From: Deltaproteobacteria bacterium
GTDB taxonomy: Bacteria; Desulfobacterota; Dissulfuribacteria; Dissulfuribacterales; QOAL01
Assembly: GCA_015486425.1 (NCBI GenBank)
Contig: WFRQ01000019.1
Location: forward strand, 1-9,298
DNA: 9,298 nt
Reading direction: 5' to 3'
In this document: piece by piece, positions 1 to 5,208 of the stretch
How positions within the stretch are numbered: the first letter of the stretch is position 1
How the letters are laid out: every line of letters begins with the position of its first letter
Translations under genes and position numbers: made by a program
The notes under the pieces: generated by a model
What the model saw: only the letters and a program-made list of their open reading frames with translations
Database searches by the model: none
Told to the model about the DNA's origin: nothing

Positions 1-162
1 AAGGCCCTTGACATGGCGCTGAATGAACTTTACGGGCTTGGATATGACTACTCAGCCAAATATGTCAAGGAGATCAGGCAGGTCAGCAGGGCACAGGTTC
101 TCGACGCAGCAAGAAAATACCTGAATACAAGCGCCTATATACTGGTCATTACAGGGCCATGA
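1..162 (+). CDS. M16-family zinc peptidase, C-terminal end only (partial)
   Basis: The open frame enters from the left edge in frame 1 and stops at TGA 160-162, leaving 53 residues. The tail contains a helix-rich stretch with VSRAQVLDAARKYL followed by the hydrophobic strand AYILVITGP. This matches the usual end of M16B (pitrilysin/processing-peptidase-like) peptidases, where a 'V(S/T)xxQVxxAARKYL' helix precedes a 'vvVGP'-type last strand. The zinc-binding HxxEH site would lie in the missing N-terminal part, so it is unknown whether this is the catalytic or the inactive subunit. The fragment could be from a close relative within M16, but the fold assignment is fairly safe. It ends 43 bp before nadK on the same strand, so the two may be co-transcribed. 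Confidence 0.72.
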   Translation, partial: KALDMALNELYGLGYDYSAKYVKEIRQVSRAQVLDAARKYLNTSAYILVITGP

Positions 163-205
163 TACAAAACACTGACATATCGGCACACACTCAGGGCACT
201 ATTGC

Positions 206-1033
206 ATGATAAACAGAATAAGCCTCATACTTAAGAAAGATGCGAGCCGTCCCATGGAGACGGCGGAAATACTTGAAGAACATCTCGGCCATAGGGGGGT
301 ATCAATAACAAGAGGCTCGGTTGATCCTGAAAGTCAGGCTGTGGTGGTGCTTGGAGGCGATGGAACCCTGCTCCACGTGGCAGGCCTTGCATACCACCTT
401 GGTCTGCCGCTTCTCGGCATCAATGTAGGCTCCCTTGGCTTCATAACAGAGATCAGACTTGACGAGATGAAGGCCGCGCTTGACTCCCTGGTGGAAGAGC
501 GCTTTGAGCTTGACAGGCGCATGATGCTGGCAGTTACCGTAAAGAGCAGGCGTCACGATGACTTTCACTACTTTGCCCTTAATGACGCGGTGATTACCAA
601 GGGGGCAATGGGGCGCATGATAACACTTCCCGCATGGTCAGGAGACTCCTTCCTCAGCTCATACAGGGGAGACGGGCTTATAATTTCCACAGCCACGGGA
701 TCCACGGCATACAACCTTTCGGCAGGAGGCCCTATTATTCACCCCATGCTGCAGGCCATGGTCATAACCCCTATATGTCCCTTTGCCCTCAGCTCCAGGC
801 CGCTCCTCCTGCCTGCCCACCGGCCTGTTACCATTCATATAGAGTATGCGCCGGAGGAGATAAGCCTTGTGGTCGATGGTCAGACAGGAAAGGAGCTTTA
901 CGAAGGAGACAGGATTATTATAGAAAAGGCAGAAGGCTTTCTGAAACTCATCCGCTCCCCGCAGAGGGACTACTTTGCCATCCTGAGAGAAAAACTTGGC
1001 TGGACAGAGGGGGTGAAGGTGGAAAACAACTGA
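206..1033 (+). CDS. nadK: NAD kinase
   Basis: This 275-residue protein has all the hallmarks of the ATP/polyphosphate-NAD kinase family (PpnK/NadK), which phosphorylates the 2'-hydroxyl of NAD to make NADP in the cytoplasm. The GGDGT nucleotide-binding motif is at residues 50-54 with the catalytic Asp at 52. GINVGSLGFI follows at 71-80, the conserved LND at 125-127, and the glycine-rich signature GDGLIISTATGSTAY at 155-169, continuing into SAGGPI with H179. Length is normal for bacterial NadK (about 270-300). ATG 206 is preceded by AGGG about 10 nt upstream, and the N-terminus (INRISLILKKDA) aligns with the family's usual first strand, so the start is plausible. It stops only 24 nt from the convergent histidine phosphatase gene, and no clear terminator hairpin is visible between them. 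Confidence 0.96.
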   Translation: MINRISLILKKDASRPMETAEILEEHLGHRGVSITRGSVDPESQAVVVLGGDGTLLHVAGLAYHLGLPLLGINVGSLGFITEIRLDEMKAALDSLVEERFELDRRMMLAVTVKSRRHDDFHYFALNDAVITKGAMGRMITLPAWSGDSFLSSYRGDGLIISTATGSTAYNLSAGGPIIHPMLQAMVITPICPFALSSRPLLLPAHRPVTIHIEYAPEEISLVVDGQTGKELYEGDRIIIEKAEGFLKLIRSPQRDYFAILREKLGWTEGVKVENN

Positions 1034-1057
1034 CCCGGTTGAAAAGATGCGCTGGCA

Positions 1058-1711
1058 TCATACAACCGCAGATGGGGCAAGCTCTCTCTTATTCATGTGC
1101 CAGGGAAGGTTCACTGCCCTGACAACACCGGCGCCGTCATGAAAAATATCAATAATATTTGTACAGGCATGCCCCTGATCAAGTGAAAATATGGCAGATA
1201 GAGGCATACGCAGCACGGTAGCGAGAAAAACCCTGTTAACACCGCCATGAGCCGCCACGGCAATAGTTCCGCCGATATTTTGTGAAACCGCGCTCCATAT
1301 ACTTTCCGCAGCCCGCTGCTTCAAATCTATCAGGTTTTCTCCTCCCGGAGGACGGAAACCTTCAAGGTCCCTCATCCTCTGTCCAAATCCACCGGGATAC
1401 AGTTCTTCTATCTCCTCCCATGTAAGACCGGTCCATTTGCCGAAATTTACCTCCCTGAGCCTGTCCGTAAACTGTATGTCAGCACCGGTAACTTCAGAAA
1501 GGGCCTCCGCCAGGTAGCGGCATCGCGAAAGATCACTGGAGATGATGCAGGATATACATGCGTCAGCAAGATTTCGTGCCGCATGAACACTCTGCCTTTG
1601 TCCCTGTTCTGAAAGCGGGACATCATCTTGACCATAATAGACTCTGCGGGGGTTTATTACCTCACCATGCCGCATGAGATAGATTCGCGTAAAGGTCTCA
1701 TTCATATTCAT
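1058..1711 (-). CDS. cobC: Histidine phosphatase family protein, probable alpha-ribazole phosphatase
   Basis: The 217-residue protein belongs to the phosphoglycerate-mutase-like histidine phosphatases. The RHGE signature is at residues 14-17 with the phospho-accepting His15. SSDLSRC (58-64) supplies the family's second arginine, REVNFGKWTG follows at 86-95, and AAHGGVNR (153-160) holds the second catalytic His155. The family name alone does not fix the substrate, but the gene starts inside the end of cobS (ATGA overlap at 1708-1711). That context favours CobC, which removes the 5'-phosphate from alpha-ribazole phosphate or adenosylcobalamin phosphate in the last steps of cobalamin synthesis. 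No Shine-Dalgarno lies upstream of ATG 1711, or of the in-frame ATG at 1705, so translation is probably by re-initiation from cobS. A generic phosphatase remains possible. Confidence 0.85.
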   Translation of the reverse strand: MNMNETFTRIYLMRHGEVINPRRVYYGQDDVPLSEQGQRQSVHAARNLADACISCIISSDLSRCRYLAEALSEVTGADIQFTDRLREVNFGKWTGLTWEEIEELYPGGFGQRMRDLEGFRPPGGENLIDLKQRAAESIWSAVSQNIGGTIAVAAHGGVNRVFLATVLRMPLSAIFSLDQGHACTNIIDIFHDGAGVVRAVNLPWHMNKRELAPSAVV

Positions 1712-2448
1712 GCAACAATTGCAGCGGCAGCAAGAAACATGGCAGTTTCAACGGTTTCAACATGGGCCCCCAGCAGGTCTCCTGTAACACCCCCAAACCG
1801 GAGTCTGCACCACATGGCGGCAGGGACACACCATGCCGCGCCTGCGGCAAGCATTGCCAGCCCTTCAGTGCCCTTGAGTATCCATGCCGCTGTCAGTGCA
1901 GTGACAAGCGCCACTATCAGGTATCTCCTGGAAGACTTGCCGGTAAATGCCTCGCCAAGCCCCCCTGTAGCCCTGGCATAAGATGAAATCGAACCTATAA
2001 TATTTATGCCCAGTCTGGAAAGGCAGGGAATCAGCATGAACCACTGCCAGGCGGCATGAGCCGAAAGCCCTGTGAGCGCTGCGGCCTTTACCATGAGCAG
2101 CGACACCATGGCAAGCACACCGAGGGCGCCATTACTGCTGTCACGCATTATCTCAAGGGCCCTCTCCCTGTCAGCCCCGCTTCCCACAGCGTCAAAAGTG
2201 TCTGCCACACCGTCCAGGTGCAATCCCCGCGTTAGAAACGCCAGACATACGGCGTCAAGCACGCCGCATATCTCAGATGGCCAAAGCCCCCTTGCGGCCC
2301 AGTCAAAACCTGCCAGCAGACTTCCAATGATAAGGCCTGTAAACGGGAAAAAGGCCAGGGAACCTGAAAGCTGACGCCGCGTGCCAATGAGATCAGGCAC
2401 CACGGTAATAATTGTCAGAAACTGCAGGGCAAGAAAAAAACTCCTGAT
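1708..2448 (-). CDS. cobS: Adenosylcobinamide-GDP ribazoletransferase (cobalamin synthase), apparent ATC start
   Basis: CobS is an integral inner-membrane enzyme that joins adenosylcobinamide-GDP to alpha-ribazole or its phosphate, closing the nucleotide loop of cobalamin. With the start proposed here the protein has 246 residues, the normal family length. The metal-binding signature RGLHLDGVADTFDA lies at about 74-87, followed by the conserved ERALEIMRDSSNGALG segment, and several hydrophobic segments cover the rest. The first conventional in-frame start is GTG 2403, which would remove the conserved N-terminal helix RSFFLALQFLT. That helix is encoded in frame upstream, back to an ATC at 2446-2448. 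This ATC sits 7 nt behind AAAGGAG (2456-2462), just where CobS proteins have their initiator Met. No ATG, GTG or TTG occurs in this frame between the upstream stop and GTG 2403. A one-base loss in the T7 run (2434-2440) from a GTG-initiated frame is the alternative. Product identity is secure; the start is not. Confidence 0.93.
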   Translation of the reverse strand: MRSFFLALQFLTIITVVPDLIGTRRQLSGSLAFFPFTGLIIGSLLAGFDWAARGLWPSEICGVLDAVCLAFLTRGLHLDGVADTFDAVGSGADRERALEIMRDSSNGALGVLAMVSLLMVKAAALTGLSAHAAWQWFMLIPCLSRLGINIIGSISSYARATGGLGEAFTGKSSRRYLIVALVTALTAAWILKGTEGLAMLAAGAAWCVPAAMWCRLRFGGVTGDLLGAHVETVETAMFLAAAAIVA

Positions 2449-2455
2449 GGCCGCT

Positions 2456-2462
2456 CTCCTTT
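2456..2462 (-). promoter_or_regulatory. Ribosome binding site deciding the cobS start
   Basis: On the minus strand this reads AAAGGAG, close to a consensus Shine-Dalgarno. It lies exactly 7 nt before the ATC codon at 2448-2446 and is more than 50 nt from the first ordinary start (GTG 2403). It sits in the 24-nt gap between the membrane-protein gene and cobS, and is the main evidence that translation begins at or near the ATC. Confidence 0.75.
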
Positions 2463-2472
2463 CACGATTGTC

Positions 2473-3543
2473 TTAAGCCTGCCGGTTTTCAATAAACTCC
2501 CGCATGGCATTGGGAAGAACCTTCCTGATTTTGTGCGCAATTTTCATCTCATTCTTCTGCCACAGTATGCCGAGATAAATGATAAACAGCCCTGTAAACG
2601 TAAGTGCAAAGGGAAAGATTATACTGTCTCTGAAAACCTTCCAGGCAAGATGACCGAGATAAAATGCGCATCCCACAGCGCCAAAGACCATAAAAACACG
2701 CCTTGACAGCGCCACGCCGGTTAAAATCATAAAAAAATTCAGTATCAGTGTAAGAAACCTCTCTAACTCTCCATGAGAGAGACGTGTCATCATACCTCCC
2801 CAGAAGGCTGCCACGCCTGCCATATACAGCCAGAAGGCATAATCACCTGCGTGCCTGCTCTTAACATCCACAATCAGGGCTGCGGCAATGACAGACAGCC
2901 CGAACCACAGGGTGATAACAGCTCGAAACTGCACATCACCATGCCCGCCTGCCATGAACACCGCCACATCCATTGACATATACCAGAGAGTCACTGCTAT
3001 GGGCATCAGCAGAAAGGGATAACGGAAAAACCACAGAATTGCGCACCCTGCTGCCAGCGTGCAAAGCTCCATGTATATCCAGTGCCACCTGATGTAATGA
3101 TGATAATCCCGATAAACGCTGTGATCCGGCCACCAGCCCATGGCCTGCTGCAGTCCGTAAACAGCAAGAGGAGTGACGGCTACCGTAAAGGTCGCACAAA
3201 TGGCCGCAGGCACCGCGTAGCCCCGTGTCTTGAATCTTGCCGCGAGATAAAGCCCGGCAGCGGCATACACCAGGGATATAAAAAATATGCCCCAGCCACC
3301 CAGCATCTCCCAGCCAAGATTCATAAACAGAGTCATGGCCCCGATGGCAACAAGCCCTCCTGAATAATAAAGCACAGTACTCAGGGTAAATTGAGAAGCA
3401 CGTCCCGGCTCAGAATTACTGGCTGAAGAGCCCTGGCTGCCTTCACCATAGCCTTGAATAAAACCATACAGTCGTTCTGCCTGTTCCTGGTTTATAATTC
3501 CCTTTTGAGCCGCCTCCCTCAGCATTTTTCTGTTTATATGCAT
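2473..3543 (-). CDS. Multi-pass inner-membrane protein of unknown function (DUF2157-like N-terminus)
   Basis: The 356-residue protein opens with a short amphipathic segment, MLREAAQKGIINQEQAERLYGF. This resembles the cytoplasmic lead-in of DUF2157-type membrane proteins. A Gly/Ser-rich linker follows (about 31-50), then roughly ten hydrophobic segments between about residues 52 and 328, and a basic C-terminal tail. Between the third and fourth helices is a loop dense in aromatics and histidines (about 136-157, including H141, H148, H149 and H154). No enzymatic motif or transporter signature is apparent. ATG 3543 has GGAG about 11 nt upstream. cobS begins 24 nt after its stop, so the two are probably co-transcribed. 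A role in cobalamin or cobalt handling is only guilt by association; nothing in the sequence shows it. Confidence 0.78.
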   Translation of the reverse strand: MHINRKMLREAAQKGIINQEQAERLYGFIQGYGEGSQGSSASNSEPGRASQFTLSTVLYYSGGLVAIGAMTLFMNLGWEMLGGWGIFFISLVYAAAGLYLAARFKTRGYAVPAAICATFTVAVTPLAVYGLQQAMGWWPDHSVYRDYHHYIRWHWIYMELCTLAAGCAILWFFRYPFLLMPIAVTLWYMSMDVAVFMAGGHGDVQFRAVITLWFGLSVIAAALIVDVKSRHAGDYAFWLYMAGVAAFWGGMMTRLSHGELERFLTLILNFFMILTGVALSRRVFMVFGAVGCAFYLGHLAWKVFRDSIIFPFALTFTGLFIIYLGILWQKNEMKIAHKIRKVLPNAMREFIENRQA

Positions 3544-3647
3544 ACGGGGTATTCTCCAGACACTGTATTTATATCCTCATATCCTGTAATATTCCTCCAT
3601 AGCCTGTCGATATCCTAATTTACCATAAACAGGAGGAGATTTCCGCC
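3544..3647. promoter_or_regulatory. Divergent intergenic region with phased ATATCCT-like repeats
   Basis: This 104-bp gap separates the divergently read membrane-protein gene (minus) and the DUF3124 gene (plus), so it must hold promoters for both. Five copies of an ATATCCT-like word occur on the plus strand: exact at 3571-3577, 3579-3585 and 3610-3616, and variants at 3589-3596 (ATATTCCT) and 3599-3605 (ATAGCCT). Their CCT cores are 8, 11, 9 and 11 bp apart, close to helical phasing. The minus strand has TATAAAT at about 3568-3574, which could serve as a -10 element, but no convincing matched -35 was found on either strand. The repeats may be operator sites or merely low-complexity DNA. Confidence 0.4.
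3631..3638 (+). promoter_or_regulatory. Strong ribosome binding site of the DUF3124 gene
   Basis: AGGAGGAG lies 9 nt before ATG 3648. It is the strongest Shine-Dalgarno seen in the window and supports this start and good translation of the secreted protein downstream. Confidence 0.75.
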
Positions 3648-4151
3648 ATGAAAATTCACTCAGCCGTTTCATTATCTGTGTGTATATCATTTTTGATAGG
3701 TATTTGCCTGGCACTGGCAAGCCCGTACATGGCATCTGCGTCAGGCATGGGGCGGTTGGCTCATGGGGGTCAGGTATATGTGCCGGTCTATCCTTCCATT
3801 TATTACATGGGCATGAAAAAGAGCCTTGAGCTTACCGTGACCCTCAGTGTCCATAACATATCTCCTGACCAGGAGATAATGCTGGAATCTGTGGAATATT
3901 TCAGCAAAACAGGGAAACTCATCAGCAAAATGCTGCCGCAGCCACGTAAACTGTCGCCTCTTGAAACAACAAGTTTTGTGGTAACGCAGCAAAAGGAAGC
4001 AGGAGGGGTAGGAGCGAATTTCATGGTGACCTGGAAGGCTGAAAAAAGAGTCAGTCCGCCGGTAATCCAGGGCATAATGATCGGCACAACAGGAGCGCAG
4101 GGGATATCATTTCTTACAGATGGCGTAACTGTGAAGGAATTCACGCCTTAA
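3648..4151 (+). CDS. Secreted DUF3124 domain protein
   Basis: The 167-residue precursor has a signal peptide: positively charged start MKIH, hydrophobic core to about residue 24, and an ASA motif at 29-31 predicting cleavage before Ser32. The mature part matches DUF3124 as I recall it. VYVPVYPSIYYMG comes at about 43-55, LTVTLSVHNISP at 62-73, a central SVEYFSKTGKL strand pair, then GGVGANFMVTWKA (119-131) and PPVIQGIMIGTTGAQGISF (137-155). The all-beta pattern suggests a small immunoglobulin-like or transthyretin-like fold in the periplasm. The family has no known function to my knowledge, and no catalytic residues or cysteines are present in the mature chain. The gene stands alone, between a divergent membrane-protein gene and a 490-bp repeat-rich gap. 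AGGAGGAG supports the start. Confidence 0.85.
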   Translation: MKIHSAVSLSVCISFLIGICLALASPYMASASGMGRLAHGGQVYVPVYPSIYYMGMKKSLELTVTLSVHNISPDQEIMLESVEYFSKTGKLISKMLPQPRKLSPLETTSFVVTQQKEAGGVGANFMVTWKAEKRVSPPVIQGIMIGTTGAQGISFLTDGVTVKEFTP

Positions 4152-4255
4152 CAGGGCTGAATAACCAGAGCCATAATCATTCCCTGTCCCCTCGACTCCA
4201 TACCCTGCGCGGGACCGCTTTCGTAACGCTCTCGCGTCTCATTTTATCCGAAAAT

Positions 4256-4283
4256 AGCTCAAAGCTGAAAGCTCAAGGCTGAA
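4256..4283. repeat. 14-bp tandem duplication
   Basis: AGCTCAAAGCTGAA (4256-4269) is followed directly by AGCTCAAGGCTGAA (4270-4283) with one mismatch, then a decayed third start, AGTGAAAG. Each unit itself contains two related half-words (AGCTCAA / AGCTGAA), so it probably arose by slippage. Confidence 0.7.
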
Positions 4284-4307
4284 AGTGAAAGAAGCAGCTA
4301 TTTGCTG

Positions 4308-4331
4308 GTTCCCAAACTCCAGTTTGGGAAC
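4308..4331. repeat. Perfect hairpin, REP-like
   Basis: GTTCCCAAACT (4308-4318) and AGTTTGGGAAC (4321-4331) are exact reverse complements, 11 bp each, separated by CC. There is no U-tract after it, so it does not look like an intrinsic terminator. With the second hairpin 9 bp downstream it resembles the paired palindromes of bacterial REP elements. I could not count other genomic copies. Confidence 0.6.
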
Positions 4332-4339
4332 TATGAACC

Positions 4340-4355
4340 GGAAGCTCCTGCTTCC
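4340..4355. repeat. Second small hairpin of the REP-like pair
   Basis: GGAAGC (4340-4345) and GCTTCC (4350-4355) pair perfectly around TCCT. Both this and the hairpin at 4308-4331 carry a CTCC(A/T)G core around the loop, which suggests a common origin and a composite two-hairpin repeat unit. Confidence 0.5.
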
Positions 4356-4520
4356 CCACATCCTTTGGCGTATAGCTTTGCAAGCAGCAAGAGCGTATTT
4401 TCATTAGTTTGTTGTGCCTGTACCGTACAATGGAAAACGCTCAATTCAGTGTAACTGCTCCCCCCTCCAGGATGAATTCCCATAACGGAAAGTCGCTTTT
4501 CATACAACATTTTTTTTTAC

Positions 4521-4634
4521 ACGTATCTGCTCAGAGGGTGCCGCAGATACAAGGCGGAGGGGGCGAAGGCGTACTTCCCGTACTTCGAGCCCCCCGACAA
4601 CGCAGCAGATGCGGTACGCCCTGAGCAGATACGT
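4521..4634. repeat. 114-bp imperfect palindrome with 14-bp perfect terminal inverted repeats
   Basis: ACGTATCTGCTCAG (4521-4534) and CTGAGCAGATACGT (4621-4634) are perfect inverted repeats. Inside them, GGGTGCCGCA (4536-4545) pairs imperfectly with TGCGGTACGCC (4610-4620). Nearer the centre GGGGGC (4559-4564 region) faces GCCCCC (4589-4594 region), with two copies of CGTACTTC (4570-4577 and 4579-4586) at the apex. It could fold into a long cruciform or RNA hairpin. It begins 4 nt after the thpR stop and has T9 on its left and TTTT on its right. It is non-coding and looks like a MITE-like or dispersed palindromic repeat; it may also end transcription from one or both sides. No clear target-site duplication is decidable because of the T-runs. 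Confidence 0.65.
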
Positions 4635-4638
4635 TTTG

Positions 4639-5208
4639 CTATGATTTTTCTGCAAGGACAAATCTTTCAAGCTCCCTGTATATTGGCCCCCGAGGGGTAA
4701 GGGTGCTACTGTAAAGGGTAAAGGAATCCATTGAAAATGGCGCAGGGTCAGGTTCATACCTCATGAACTCCTCAATCAGGGGCCTTAAATTTTTCCCTGA
4801 TTTCACCCGGCCAACTGTTATATGCGGAGAAAATGGCTTTTTCTCCCTTGGAAAGCCAGCATCCTCAAGCATCTGCTCAATTTCCTGCTGAAGCCCGTGA
4901 AGCGCCCCCTCCTGCACTGGCCCAAGCCCGACCCACAGTATCCTTGGACGTTTCAGAGAAGGAAAGATACCGGTAACAGTTAGCTTCAGCTCAAAGGCTC
5001 GGTGGCGGGATGCCGCCTGCCTGCACGCCTCTGCAATTTCGCCTATGGCTGTTTCAGGAACATCGCCAAGGAATTTCAGGGTCAGATGAAGACGGGAGAC
5101 TGCAGTCCAGCGCACTGCAGCCCTGTATCTGCGCCAGGTCTCAACAGCCTGGGAAATTGTATTTTTCTGCCTGTCAGGCAGGTCTATAGCCAGGAACGAA
5201 CGAACCAT
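4639..5208 (-). CDS. thpR: RNA 2',3'-cyclic phosphodiesterase (2'-5' RNA ligase family)
   Basis: The 189-residue protein is a 2H phosphoesterase of the LigT/ThpR type. Both HxTx motifs are present: HLTL at 41-44, followed by KFLGDV, and HITV at 129-132 within the FSPHITVGRV segment. The start MVRSFLAIDLP matches the family's usual first strand. Characterised bacterial members open 2',3'-cyclic phosphates on RNA to 2'-phosphates and can reversibly join 2'-5' RNA ends in vitro; the cellular role is unsettled. ATG 5208 lies inside the end of cinA, a 35-nt overlap, with only a weak AGAAGG upstream, so it is likely translated by coupling. It is the last gene of the overlapping chain. The TAG stop at 4641-4639 is followed almost immediately by the large palindrome. 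Confidence 0.93.
   Translation of the reverse strand: MVRSFLAIDLPDRQKNTISQAVETWRRYRAAVRWTAVSRLHLTLKFLGDVPETAIGEIAEACRQAASRHRAFELKLTVTGIFPSLKRPRILWVGLGPVQEGALHGLQQEIEQMLEDAGFPREKKPFSPHITVGRVKSGKNLRPLIEEFMRYEPDPAPFSMDSFTLYSSTLTPRGPIYRELERFVLAEKS

Larger units (their letters stand above)
4152..4638. other. Gene-free, repeat-rich intergenic region between convergent genes
   Basis: About 490 bp lie between the stops of the DUF3124 gene and thpR, in a window where genes otherwise abut or overlap. No ORF here has a credible start, ribosome site or recognisable product; two short frames crossing the palindrome are fortuitous. The first part holds only a weak stem, ACAGGG at 4151-4156 against CCCTGT at 4182-4187, without a U-tract. 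Then follow a 14-bp tandem duplication, two compact hairpins, about 150 bp of unremarkable sequence (4356-4509), a T9 run (4510-4518) and a 114-bp palindromic element. It looks like a landing zone for small dispersed repeats. Confidence 0.7.

Noticed and set aside
1034..1057. Terminator between nadK and cobC.
   Set aside because: Only 24 nt separate the stops, with no stem or U-tract.
634..1122. A 162-codon frame on the plus strand overlapping the 3' half of nadK.
   Set aside because: It runs in another frame through the conserved NadK signature, has low-complexity Pro/His-rich translation, and extends into the convergent cobC gene; a shadow frame.
3544..3647. Cobalamin riboswitch upstream of the membrane protein-cobS-cobC unit.
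   Set aside because: The gap is only 104 bp and shared by two divergent genes, and no B12-box-like GCCACTG stretch is present near the expected place.
4256..4355. Possible short CRISPR-like array.
   Set aside because: The repeats are tandem or hairpin units of different sequence with no regular spacers, and no cas genes are nearby.
4521..4641. Classical intrinsic terminator for thpR.
   Set aside because: On the thpR strand the palindrome is followed by an A-run, not a U-tract. On the plus strand only TTTT follows. It may still stop transcription, but the canonical form is not there.
4409..4757. Short frames on both strands crossing the palindromic element (4409-4624 plus, 4500-4757 minus).
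   Set aside because: They have no ribosome site or recognisable domain, and both run through the inverted repeat; the minus one also overlaps the 3' part of thpR.
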